Positions 1 through 7,394 of a DNA stretch of 17,340 nt are shown piece after piece. A program made the position numbers and the translations under genes. The stretch is taken from NCBI GenBank assembly GCA_023255235.1, contig JALRJA010000282.1, positions 1-17,340 of the forward strand, given 5' to 3'. Numbering within the stretch: position 1 is the first letter of the stretch; each line of letters begins with the position of its first letter. The stretch comes from Flaviramulus sp. GTDB taxonomy: Bacteria > Bacteroidota > Bacteroidia > Flavobacteriales > Flavobacteriaceae. The notes below the pieces were generated by a model. It was not told the origin of the DNA. It made no database searches and worked only from the letters and a program-made list of their open reading frames with translations.

Positions 1-234
1 ATTATAGCCATCTATGTTTCTAACCCCTTCCTTTGTCATTAATCGGTATCTACTTTCCATTTCTTTAACTACCCAGCCAAGTACCGAGGCAGCTTTTTTT
101 GCTTCTGTGATTACAGGACAAAGTAGATGTGGAATTCCTTCATAAGTAGACAGCTCTAGCATTTTAGGATCTATTAAAATAAATTTACACCTTTCAGGAG
201 TGTGTCTGTAAAGAAGAGATAAAATTATTGTATT
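1..234 (-). CDS. ftsK: FtsK/SpoIIIE DNA translocase, internal fragment of alphaproteobacterial type
   Basis: Reading the minus strand in the frame with codons at 232-234 down to 1-3 gives an open stretch of 78 codons with no stop. It contains [20 protein letters not shown], then [29 protein letters not shown] and [11 protein letters not shown]. These match the motor domain of FtsK, the hexameric ATPase that pumps chromosomal DNA at the division septum; FILIDPK is the Walker B strand. The other end runs off the window. The wording is proteobacterial: Bacteroidota FtsK normally has VDPKKVELTLFNKIERHYLA at this place. The match begins at Asn-Thr (codons 232-234 and 229-231), just after where the Walker A loop and the following Val-Gly should be; the preceding codons (Cys, Asp, Asn) no longer fit the family. 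There is no start codon and the N-terminal part is missing. The family call is firm; the alphaproteobacterial origin is likely. Confidence 0.87.
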
Positions 235-240
235 ACAGTC
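228..240. other. Probable chimeric junction between two unrelated genomes
   Basis: Two reading frames on opposite strands break at the same place. The minus-strand FtsK homology ends at about base 232-234, in the middle of the motor domain, and the plus-strand gene ending at 485 has no proper start here: its frame opens with a TTG at 228 that lies inside the FtsK sequence. Left of this point the protein family is alphaproteobacterial; everything to the right looks flavobacterial. The first 234 bases are also slightly richer in G+C than the genes that follow. The simplest reading is a misjoined contig. A real recombination joint is possible but would have to cut two genes at once. Confidence 0.65.
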
Positions 241-485
241 GTTTAAAAATAGATAATCAAGAACGTTTCTTTGAAGATATTTATACAGATATTCAGCGGT
301 ATAAAGGACTTATTGATGTATTATTAGAATATGATATTGAATTTGCTAAAACTGAAGGTGAGACTTTCAATAACTACCTAAAAGCTTTTAAACATTTTTA
401 TGGCGATGATGAACCCGAAGACGAGATAAGAACAGATAATGATATCACAACTGATAGTAGTTTGCAAATAGATGCTACCAATTAA
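228..485 (+). CDS. 3' end of an unrecognised gene (5' part lost at the junction)
   Basis: The frame encodes 85 residues from a TTG at 228, but the first codons belong to the FtsK side of the junction, so genuine sequence probably begins near 237-240. The protein is helical and charged in its first 55 residues (for example [20 protein letters not shown]), followed by an acidic tail (DDEPEDE) and a Ser/Thr/Asp-rich end, which looks like the C-terminal part of a longer soluble protein. I do not recognise the family and assign no function. The stop lies 14 bases before the deacetylase start, so the two were probably co-transcribed in the original genome. Confidence 0.5.
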   Translation: MYYSRLKIDNQERFFEDIYTDIQRYKGLIDVLLEYDIEFAKTEGETFNNYLKAFKHFYGDDEPEDEIRTDNDITTDSSLQIDATN

Positions 486-499
486 TTTGGTAAACAAAT

Positions 500-1168
500 A
501 TGACTTTTACACCCGTTAAAACACCTTTAATTGCAAAAAAACTGTTTCCAAATTACATTTGGGATGTTTCTACAAACAAAAAAATTATCTATTTAACTTT
601 TGATGACGGACCAACACCAGAAATAACTGATTGGACCTTAGAGGTTTTAAACCAATACAACGCCAAAGCAACTTTTTTTTGCATAGGAAATAATGTTAAA
701 AACCACCCTGAAATTTTTCAAAATATTATTAGACAAGGGCATGCTGTTGGAAATCACACACATAACCATTTAAAAGGATGGCAAAATTTGGTAGAAGTTT
801 ATTTAGACAATATTAAAAAAGCTGAAGAAACCATACATCATGAAATTTCAAATTCATCTATTCCAAATTATGAAGTACCAGTTGTTAATTTATTTAGACC
901 TCCTTATGGTCAAATAACTTTAAGCCAAGGAAAAAAACTTATGGAATTAGGATATCATATTGTTATGTGGGATGTTTTATCTTATGACTGGAATAAAGAC
1001 CTTAAATTAGAAAACAGTTTTAAAAATCTTATTTCAAAAATAACAAAAGGTAGTATAGTAGTTTTTCATGATAGTATAAAAGCATCTAAAAACTTGCAGT
1101 ATTTACTACCAAAGGTTTTAGACCATTTTAGTGAAAAAGGATATGTTTTTAAACCCTTAACAATTTAA
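500..1168 (+). CDS. Polysaccharide deacetylase, NodB homology domain
   Basis: This 222-residue protein belongs to carbohydrate esterase family 4, which removes N- or O-acetyl groups from polysaccharides such as peptidoglycan or chitin-like polymers with a metal ion. All five NodB motifs are visible: TFDDGP at 33-38 (catalytic base and metal Asp), HTHNH at 86-90 (the two metal His), RPPYG at 133-137, WDVLSYDW at 157-164 and VVFHDS at 187-192 (catalytic His 190). The domain fills nearly the whole protein. There is no signal peptide or membrane segment, so it is either cytoplasmic or exported by an unseen route; the true polymer cannot be told from sequence. The ATG at 500 gives the usual short lead before TFDDGP. 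It ends in a 4-base tail-to-tail overlap with the thioredoxin-like gene on the other strand. Confidence 0.92.
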   Translation: MTFTPVKTPLIAKKLFPNYIWDVSTNKKIIYLTFDDGPTPEITDWTLEVLNQYNAKATFFCIGNNVKNHPEIFQNIIRQGHAVGNHTHNHLKGWQNLVEVYLDNIKKAEETIHHEISNSSIPNYEVPVVNLFRPPYGQITLSQGKKLMELGYHIVMWDVLSYDWNKDLKLENSFKNLISKITKGSIVVFHDSIKASKNLQYLLPKVLDHFSEKGYVFKPLTI

Positions 1169-1461
1169 ATATATTGTTGAATAATACTAATAAGAGTATT
1201 GGCATCATGCTCACCACTTTGACGCCATTTCATCTCGCCATCTTTATAAATAATAAGAGTTGGTAAGGTTTTTACACGTAAAGCATCGGCTAATTCTTGA
1301 TTTTTTTCAATATCAATTTTAATAACTTTAGCTTTATCACCTAGAGCAGCAGCAACGTCTCTTAGTATAAGATGCATCGCTTTTGATTGTTCATTCCAAT
1401 CTGTATAAAAATCCAATAAAACAGGAATTTCTACATCTATAATTTCTCCAAATTTTGACAT
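1165..1461 (-). CDS. Thioredoxin-fold protein lacking the CxxC active site
   Basis: The 98 residues fit a complete single thioredoxin domain: VLLDFYTDW at 14-22 is the usual strand and Trp before the active site, VIKIDIEKN at 46-54 the next strand, and TLPTLIIYKDGE at 65-76 contains the cis-proline (Pro 67). The redox motif is gone: where WCGPC is expected there is Trp22-Asn-Glu-Gln-Ser26, and the protein has no cysteine at all. It cannot act as a dithiol oxidoreductase. I recall closely similar proteins in other flavobacteria, so this appears to be a conserved form and not a damaged gene; its role (binding partner, holdase or scaffold) is unknown. It lies downstream of the metallophosphoesterase gene, 53 bases apart, with its own candidate promoter in the gap. 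Confidence 0.88.
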   Translation of the reverse strand: MSKFGEIIDVEIPVLLDFYTDWNEQSKAMHLILRDVAAALGDKAKVIKIDIEKNQELADALRVKTLPTLIIYKDGEMKWRQSGEHDANTLISIIQQYI

Positions 1462-1492
1462 ACCTTAAAGTTTTAAGTCAAATATCCTTATA

Positions 1493-1500
1493 CAAATATA
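1493..1500 (-). promoter_or_regulatory. Candidate -7 box (TATATTTG) for the thioredoxin-like gene
   Basis: On the minus strand this reads TATATTTG, an exact match to the Bacteroidota -7 consensus TAnnTTTG, 31 bases before the ATG at 1461. No clear TTTG -33 box lies at the expected distance, so support is moderate. The same octamer precedes the metallophosphoesterase gene. Confidence 0.4.
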
Positions 1501-1514
1501 ACATTTCCTTTTAA

Positions 1515-2750
1515 TTATGCAGTATTTACCTGTTTTTTAAGCTCAATAACTGTAATTTCAGGCCAAATACCAACTCGCCCAGGAAATGCCAAATAGCCAA
1601 AACCTCTATTAACATTAATATACTGCCCTTTTTCTTTATATAAACCAGCCCAATATTTATAACGCCATTTAACAGGACTCCACTTAAACCATCCGGGTAT
1701 TTCTATTCCAAACTGCATACCGTGTGTATGACCGCTTAAGGTTAAGTGATAATGATAGGCATCATTTATTACTTCTTTTTCCCAATGCGATGGATCATGA
1801 CTCATTAATATTTTAAAATCATCTTCCTTTACATGCTGTGCTGCTTTGTTTAAATCGCCCGCTTTTTTAAACCCTCCTGAACCCCAATTTTCAACACCTA
1901 TTAAAGCTATTCTGTCTGTGCCTTTTTTTAAAATTGTACTCTCATTTAGCAATAAATTAAAACCCATTTCTTTTTGAAAAGATTTTAAATCTTGCATGTT
2001 TTTTTGTTTTTCTTCTTGAGAACCCCAGCGTATATAATCACCATAATCATGATTGCCTAAAACCGAAAAAATACCATCGGAAGCTTGAAGTTTATTAAAA
2101 ATATTTATGTAAGGTATTAATTCATTTGCCTTGTTGTTTACAAAATCTCCGGTAAAAAGTATGGTATCACTTTGTTGTTTGTTTATTAAATCTACGGCAT
2201 ATTTAACCTTGTCTATATTATCAAAACTACCGGCATGAATATCGCTAATTTGGGTAATTTTATAGCCATCAAACGACTTTGGCAAATCATCAAAATACAG
2301 CGTGTATTTTAAAACTTTATAATTGTATTTCCCTCTGTAAATACCATACAGTATTGAAGCAAATGGTATGGCTGCCAAACCTATGGCAAGTTTACTAATA
2401 AACTGTCGCCTAGATGCAAAATAGCTTAGCTTATTTGTGTTATCTTGAAAAAAATATCGGTAAATTGCTTGTAAAACTCTAAAAATATCTTCTAAAAACA
2501 AGCTTGCTAAAAGCATTATTTTAGGTATTAAAATGGCTATTAAAAACCCAAAAGCATAAGCATGTGCATGGGTAAACCCGTCACTCCTGTTTAAGCCATA
2601 ATAATGCCATGCAAAATTACCAACAACTAAAACAGAAACCATCCAGTAAGCTAAAAAAGTCCAGCTATTTTTAGATAGGGTTTTAAATGCTTGAAATGCA
2701 TAAAAATCTATAATTAAATAAAGGATTAAAAAAAGTATCCATCTAATCAT
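1515..2750 (-). CDS. Membrane-anchored metallophosphoesterase, YkuE-like
   Basis: The C-terminal two thirds of this 411-residue protein are a calcineurin-like metallophosphoesterase domain with a dinuclear metal site: SDIHAG at 169-174, FTGDFVN at 199-205, LGNHDY at 231-236, MSHDP at 316-320 and SGHTHG at 339-344. The N-terminal part has about three hydrophobic helices (3-20, 31-51, 64-87). A fourth, at 121-139, is directly preceded by SRRQFISK (113-120), a good twin-arginine motif. With positively charged loops at 21-30 and 88-120 on the cytoplasmic side, the enzyme domain would lie outside the inner membrane. Family members hydrolyse phosphomono- or diesters, some of them lipid-linked; the substrate is not evident here. 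The ATG at 2750 immediately precedes the first helix. Confidence 0.9.
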   Translation of the reverse strand: MIRWILFLILYLIIDFYAFQAFKTLSKNSWTFLAYWMVSVLVVGNFAWHYYGLNRSDGFTHAHAYAFGFLIAILIPKIMLLASLFLEDIFRVLQAIYRYFFQDNTNKLSYFASRRQFISKLAIGLAAIPFASILYGIYRGKYNYKVLKYTLYFDDLPKSFDGYKITQISDIHAGSFDNIDKVKYAVDLINKQQSDTILFTGDFVNNKANELIPYINIFNKLQASDGIFSVLGNHDYGDYIRWGSQEEKQKNMQDLKSFQKEMGFNLLLNESTILKKGTDRIALIGVENWGSGGFKKAGDLNKAAQHVKEDDFKILMSHDPSHWEKEVINDAYHYHLTLSGHTHGMQFGIEIPGWFKWSPVKWRYKYWAGLYKEKGQYINVNRGFGYLAFPGRVGIWPEITVIELKKQVNTA

Positions 2751-2764
2751 AATTTAATTTTATC

Positions 2765-2772
2765 CAAATATA
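2765..2772 (-). promoter_or_regulatory. Candidate -7 box (TATATTTG) for the metallophosphoesterase gene
   Basis: The minus strand reads TATATTTG, matching TAnnTTTG, 14 bases before the ATG at 2750, which would give a very short leader. No good -33 box is seen at the usual spacing. Confidence 0.35.
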
Positions 2773-2942
2773 ACAGTATTATAAATTAAGGCACTATGTA
2801 TTTCAGGTGTTTTTTTGCTTTAAAACAGCTATATAATTGTAAATCAATTAATTTGAATTAAGGTATAAATGTAAATAGAATAAAAATACTCTAAAAAACA
2901 ACGGGGTTACAGCTAAGCAAAAAAAATCCAAATGGCATATAG

Positions 2943-2973
2943 GTTGTTTTAAGCTTAAGTTTTTGTAGTTTTG
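2943..2973 (+). promoter_or_regulatory. Candidate polA promoter
   Basis: TAGTTTTG at 2966-2973 matches the Bacteroidota -7 consensus TAnnTTTG, and GTTG at 2943-2946 is a partial -33 box (consensus TTTG) 19 bases upstream. Transcription would start near 2980, leaving a leader of about 15 bases before the polA ATG at 2996. The rest of the 245-base divergent gap (2751-2995) is AT-rich without a gene. Confidence 0.45.
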
Positions 2974-2991
2974 GTTTTCTATCAAAACCAA
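2971..2991. repeat. Perfect 8-bp inverted repeat before polA
   Basis: TTGGTTTT (2971-2978) and AAAACCAA (2984-2991) are exact reverse complements around the 5-base spacer CTATC. The repeat overlaps the last three bases of the candidate -7 box and the expected transcription start, and ends 4 bases before the polA ATG. That position suits a protein operator better than an RNA hairpin, because only part of the left arm would be transcribed from the promoter proposed here. Confidence 0.6.
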
Positions 2992-2995
2992 TAAC

Positions 2996-5863
2996 ATGTC
3001 AAACCAAAAACGCCTTTTTTTAGTAGATGCTTATGCCCTTATTTTTAGGGGTTATTATGCTTTTATTAAAAACCCTAGAATAAACTCAAAAGGGATAGAC
3101 ACCTCAGCCATTATGGGTTTTATGAACTCGCTTTTAGATGTTATAAAACGAGAACGTCCAGATCATTTAGCCGTCTGTTTTGATAAAGGTGGTAGTGCCG
3201 ATAGGGTTGACATGTTTGAGGCATATAAAGCAAATAGAGATGAAACCCCAGAAGCCATAAAAATTGCAGTACCTTATATTGAACAAATTCTTAGGGCTAT
3301 GCACATACCTATTATGGTAAAAGAGGGTTATGAAGCAGATGATGTTATTGGAACCTTGTCAAAACAAGCCGAAAAAGAAGGCTACAAAACTTTTATGGTA
3401 ACGCCAGATAAAGATTTTGCACAGCTAGTAAGTGAAAATATATTTATGTATCGACCGGTTTTTGGTGGCGGTTATGAAACATGGGGAATACCAGAAGTAA
3501 AAGAAAAATTTGAAGTTGAAAACCCTTTACAAGTTATTGATTTTTTAGGTATGATGGGAGATGCTTCTGATAATATACCCGGATTGCCTGGTGTAGGCGA
3601 AAAAACAGCTAAAAAATTTCTTGCTCAATATGGCAGTTTAGAAAACCTACTTGCCAATACCCACGAACTTAAAGGCAAAATGAAAGAAAAAATTGAAGCG
3701 TCAAAAGAATTGGGAATACTTTCAAAAAAACTCGCAACTATTATGCTAGATGTACCAGTTACATTTGATGCCAAAGATTTTGAAATGTCTGAACCAAACA
3801 TTGAAGCGGTTACAACTATTTTTCAAGAATTAGAATTTAGACAATTACTTAGCAATTTTCAAAAAACCTTTTCTTCTGAAGCTTCTGAGGTTGAGTCAAA
3901 TACATCTAACGAACATTCAACAGAAACTCATACTAATTCAGTATCTCAAAAAACATCTCATGAACACACTAAACTGGCAGGTGCAGGACAATTTTCATTA
4001 TTTGATGCTCAAGAACATGATGCTGCCATTGTTACTAGCCAAAACCCAAGAAAAACAACAGAAACTGCCTCACATTTTTATCAAAGTATTTCACCTGGCA
4101 TAGCAACAAAATTGTTTATTCAAAATTTGATGAAGCAAAATAAGGTGTGTTTTGATACAGAAACAACAGGCTTAAACCCCTTAACTGCTCAATTGGTTGG
4201 CATTGCTTTTTCTTGGGAAATAGGAAAAGGCTTTTATTTACCCTTCCCAGAAGATAACAATAAAGCACAAGAATTAATAGAGCAATTACGCCCCTTTTTT
4301 GAAAGCGAAACCATTGAAAAAATTGGTCAAAATTTAAAATTTGATATTAAAGTTTTAAAAAAATATCATATTCAGGTTAAAGGCAAGTTATTTGATACCA
4401 TGTTGGCACATTACCTTATTAATCCAGACATGCGGCATAATATGGACATTCTAGCCGAAACATACTTAAATTACAAACCTATTTCTATTGAAACTTTAAT
4501 TGGTAAAAAAGGAAAAAATCAACTTTCAATGCGTGAGGTTTCGTTAGAAAAACAAACCGAATATGCTGTAGAAGACGCCGATATTACTCTGCAATTAGCC
4601 ACTCATTTTGAAAAAGAACTAAGCGAAGCCAATACCCAAAAACTTTTTGATGAGATTGAGATACCACTACTTCGTGTACTTGCTAATATGGAATTAGAAG
4701 GTATTAACTTAGATAAACCTTTTTTAAACGCCCTTTCTAAAGAGCTTGAAAATGATATTAAAACCTTAGAAACACACATATACTCTCAAGCGGGAGAAGC
4801 TTTTAATATTGCATCACCAAAACAACTAGGTGATATTTTATTTGATAAACTAAAATTAGTTGATAAACCTAAAAAAACTAAAACAGGGCAATATGCCACT
4901 TCTGAAGATATTTTAAGCTACCTAGCCAAAGACCATGCTATTATCAAGTATATTTTAGAGTATAGAACCCTCACCAAACTAAAAAGCACCTATGTTGATG
5001 CCTTGCCAACACAGGTTGAACCTTTAACAGGAAGAGTTCATACCGATTACATGCAAACAGTTGCAGCGACAGGGCGTTTAAGTAGTAATAATCCCAATCT
5101 TCAAAACATTCCTATAAGAACAGAGCGAGGTCGCCAGGTGAGAAAAGCTTTTATTCCGCGAAGCGAAGAGTATATTTTATTAGCCGCCGATTATTCTCAA
5201 ATAGAATTGCGCATAATAGCCGCCTTGAGCGAAGAAGAAACCATGATTTTAGCATTTAAAAATGGCGAAGATATTCATGCTTCAACCGCTTCAAAAGTAT
5301 TTAATGTACCTATTGAACAAGTAACTCGCGAACAAAGAAGCCACGCCAAAACGGTAAATTTTGGAATTATTTACGGCGTTTCGGCTTTTGGTTTAAGTAA
5401 TCAAACTAGTTTGTCAAGAAGTGAGGCTAAAGAACTTATAGATACCTATTACAATACCTACCCAAAACTTAAACGCTTTATTAGCAAACAAGTAGATTTT
5501 GCTAGAGATAATGGTTATGTACAAACAGTATTAGGCAGACGCCGGTATTTAAAAGATATTAACTCTCGTAATGCTGTGGTTAGAGGTGCCGCCGAACGCA
5601 ATGCTGTAAATGCTCCTATACAAGGTAGTGCCGCCGATATTATTAAAATAGCCATGATAACTATTAATAACAAACTTGAAGCTAGCAGTTTTAAATCTAA
5701 AATGTTGTTACAAGTTCACGATGAATTGGTTTTTGATGTTTTTAAACCAGAATTAGAAAGCATTAAAACACTTGTTAAAACCGAAATGGCAAATGCTTAT
5801 AAATTGCCTATTCCACTAGTTGTTGATTTGGGTGTTGGAAATAATTGGCTGGAAGCTCATTAA
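2996..5863 (+). CDS. polA: DNA polymerase I, full three-domain enzyme
   Basis: PolA fills gaps and removes RNA primers in replication and repair. At 955 residues it is complete. The 5'-3' exonuclease (1-290) keeps its acidic residues: Asp11, Asp63, YEADD (112-116), TPDKD (136-140) and GDASDNIPG (188-196). Residues 291-365 are a Ser/Thr/His-rich linker. The 3'-5' proofreading domain looks active: FDTET (386-390), IGQNLKFD (443-450) and YAVEDAD (523-529), equivalent to Asp355, Glu357, Asp424 and Asp501 of the E. coli enzyme. The polymerase domain has motif A ADYSQIELR (731-739), the O-helix with Lys785, Phe789 and Tyr793, and motif C QVHDE (906-910). Phe789, where T7 polymerase has Tyr, predicts the usual discrimination against dideoxynucleotides. 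The gene stands alone, divergent from the metallophosphoesterase and closed by a terminator. Confidence 0.98.
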   Translation: MSNQKRLFLVDAYALIFRGYYAFIKNPRINSKGIDTSAIMGFMNSLLDVIKRERPDHLAVCFDKGGSADRVDMFEAYKANRDETPEAIKIAVPYIEQILRAMHIPIMVKEGYEADDVIGTLSKQAEKEGYKTFMVTPDKDFAQLVSENIFMYRPVFGGGYETWGIPEVKEKFEVENPLQVIDFLGMMGDASDNIPGLPGVGEKTAKKFLAQYGSLENLLANTHELKGKMKEKIEASKELGILSKKLATIMLDVPVTFDAKDFEMSEPNIEAVTTIFQELEFRQLLSNFQKTFSSEASEVESNTSNEHSTETHTNSVSQKTSHEHTKLAGAGQFSLFDAQEHDAAIVTSQNPRKTTETASHFYQSISPGIATKLFIQNLMKQNKVCFDTETTGLNPLTAQLVGIAFSWEIGKGFYLPFPEDNNKAQELIEQLRPFFESETIEKIGQNLKFDIKVLKKYHIQVKGKLFDTMLAHYLINPDMRHNMDILAETYLNYKPISIETLIGKKGKNQLSMREVSLEKQTEYAVEDADITLQLATHFEKELSEANTQKLFDEIEIPLLRVLANMELEGINLDKPFLNALSKELENDIKTLETHIYSQAGEAFNIASPKQLGDILFDKLKLVDKPKKTKTGQYATSEDILSYLAKDHAIIKYILEYRTLTKLKSTYVDALPTQVEPLTGRVHTDYMQTVAATGRLSSNNPNLQNIPIRTERGRQVRKAFIPRSEEYILLAADYSQIELRIIAALSEEETMILAFKNGEDIHASTASKVFNVPIEQVTREQRSHAKTVNFGIIYGVSAFGLSNQTSLSRSEAKELIDTYYNTYPKLKRFISKQVDFARDNGYVQTVLGRRRYLKDINSRNAVVRGAAERNAVNAPIQGSAADIIKIAMITINNKLEASSFKSKMLLQVHDELVFDVFKPELESIKTLVKTEMANAYKLPIPLVVDLGVGNNWLEAH

Positions 5864-5920
5864 GTTGTTTGGCTATTATATATAGTACTTTTTTCCTCAT
5901 CTATTTTTTGCTATTATAAA

Positions 5921-5959
5921 AAAACAGCCCTGATATAACTTGTTCATCAGAGCTGTTTT
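5921..5959. terminator. Bidirectional intrinsic terminator between polA and the HMA lipoprotein gene
   Basis: AAAACAGC (5921-5928) pairs with GCTGTTTT (5952-5959), and after one C/A mismatch CTGAT (5930-5934) pairs with ATCAG (5946-5950), leaving an 11-base loop. The A-run on the left and T-run on the right let it end transcripts from both sides, serving polA (stop at 5863) and the minus-strand gene (stop at 5981). Confidence 0.8.
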
Positions 5960-5980
5960 ATTGTTTTATTAATTACATTA

Positions 5981-7189
5981 TTAATCTCTATAACTACAAC
6001 AACTTGGTAGTTCATTATAAGCTTGATCTGTTGCTTTAACTACATCTGTATCATGACCCGCTTTTGCAATGGCTTTTTTTAATGCAAGAATATCTAGGTT
6101 TTTATCGCTATACCAAATGCTTAATTCTTGCTTTTCTTCTAACCATTTTGCTTTAATAATTTGCTTATTCTCTTTGGCTACTCTCTCTATGCGTGCTTTG
6201 CACATAGGGCATTTGCCATTTACTTTAAAACTGGTGGTTAGTGCAGAAGCTAATTTGCTGTCTTTAGTTGTATATTCTTTTGACTTACTGGCTATTTGAA
6301 GGCTTGTTAAATTTGGGAAAATATCTTTTAAAGATTCTTCAATTTTGTTGAAATCTAGCGTGTTTGGTTTTTTATTATAAACAACAATACCATTATAGCT
6401 TGGCATAGTAAAGTATGGATTAAATAGTAACTTGACCACGCCTTTTGTTTTTTCATAATCGTCTTCATATTTAAATGATTCAAAAGATAAAGTACTAACG
6501 GTATATTTTTCTAGTTCTTGGTTTTCTATAATGTGCCCCATTACCCAATCACTTTCGTTTTCGGCTATTTTCATAGATAAATACCCAGCATCTAGAATGC
6601 TTTCATAAAGTTTGTTGAGTCCTGTTTTTTTATCTGTATAAAGCTGAAAGTAACGCTCTTCTTTATCGCTAGCACCTGTTATTTTTGGGTCAATTGATTT
6701 CAATTTGCTTATAACGTTTTCAAATTTGGCTGTTTTGTTAATTTTTTCGTAAATCCCTCTATATACATAGGTGGTGTTTTTTAAATTAGAGTTCATCTTG
6801 GCTAAATCGTCAATAACCTTACCCTTGTGGCTCAATGTATTTGGCGTAAAACCTACATTTCTAACTAAACTGGCTAAACTTTTTTTGTCAACTTCATAGT
6901 TTGGGTCTATGTTAAATGTGGCTAAGTTATCATCATGGCTTACTGTTAAATCTTTAATCCAAGGCATTTGGCTTAACTGGTCTTTTGTTTTTCCAGAACA
7001 ATAGCCGCAAGCCATACCATCTATACGTAATGTATAATCTTGCAGTACTATTTTTTTCTGTTCTTTAGTTTCTTTTTGTATTTCAACAATTGGTTTTTTT
7101 TTAAAATGTGAATTGTTGTTTTCTTTGCATCCTAAAAAGGTGAAAAGGATTAAAGAAATTAAAATGATTAGGATTGTTGGATATTTCAT
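5981..7189 (-). CDS. Lipoprotein with heavy-metal-associated (HMA) domains
   Basis: The 402-residue protein starts with a hydrophobic signal and a lipobox-like FLGC with Cys21 as the likely lipidated residue, so it should sit in an envelope membrane facing the periplasm or surface. An HMA fold follows at about 52-113 with GMACGYC (58-64), whose two Cys bind soft metals such as Cu(I), Zn or Hg. A second clear HMA fold at about 318-385 has CPMC (327-330). The stretches at about 139-208 and 228-303 have the length and strand-helix rhythm of the same fold but no CxxC, so they look like degenerate copies (inference). The tail ends in a Cys-Cys pair (397-398). There is no ATPase or kinase domain: this is a metal carrier, sensor or sequestering protein, not a pump. 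It is transcribed divergently from the LytS-like kinase, with 205 bases between. Confidence 0.82.
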   Translation of the reverse strand: MKYPTILIILISLILFTFLGCKENNNSHFKKKPIVEIQKETKEQKKIVLQDYTLRIDGMACGYCSGKTKDQLSQMPWIKDLTVSHDDNLATFNIDPNYEVDKKSLASLVRNVGFTPNTLSHKGKVIDDLAKMNSNLKNTTYVYRGIYEKINKTAKFENVISKLKSIDPKITGASDKEERYFQLYTDKKTGLNKLYESILDAGYLSMKIAENESDWVMGHIIENQELEKYTVSTLSFESFKYEDDYEKTKGVVKLLFNPYFTMPSYNGIVVYNKKPNTLDFNKIEESLKDIFPNLTSLQIASKSKEYTTKDSKLASALTTSFKVNGKCPMCKARIERVAKENKQIIKAKWLEEKQELSIWYSDKNLDILALKKAIAKAGHDTDVVKATDQAYNELPSCCSYRD

Positions 7190-7340
7190 AATTAATTGTT
7201 TTTAAATTTTGAAGCAAATAAAACACGTAATAATGCCCTTTAAAACTTTTTTTATACATTCAACGCAATTTTTATGTGATAAAACATTTTTAGCCGTTTT
7301 TTTTAAATAGCAGAAAAATAATGCCGAATTGCCTAAAAAG

Positions 7341-7371
7341 TTTACAAACAAAATAGGTTGCCATACTTTTG
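7341..7371 (+). promoter_or_regulatory. Candidate promoter of the LytS/LytTR operon
   Basis: TTTA at 7341-7344 (near the -33 consensus TTTG) is followed after 19 bases by TACTTTTG at 7364-7371, an exact TAnnTTTG -7 box. The kinase ATG at 7395 lies 23 bases further on. This is the best promoter match in the window. I found no equally good box for the divergent HMA gene in 7190-7340. Confidence 0.55.
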
Positions 7372-7394
7372 TTTATAACTAAACAATTTAATTA

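Noticed and set aside
3891..4103. A 70-codon open frame inside polA in another frame
   Set aside because: It covers the low-complexity linker of polA, has no family likeness and lies fully inside an intact gene.
5872..5918. Direct repeat GCTATTATA at 5872-5880 and 5910-5918
   Set aside because: It is a short AT-rich repeat in a gap that already holds a terminator; chance is enough to explain it.
6069..6299. A 76-codon plus-strand frame with a hydrophobic start opposite the HMA lipoprotein gene
   Set aside because: The minus-strand gene has convincing CPMC/HMA motifs at this place; the plus-strand frame has no motif or start signal.
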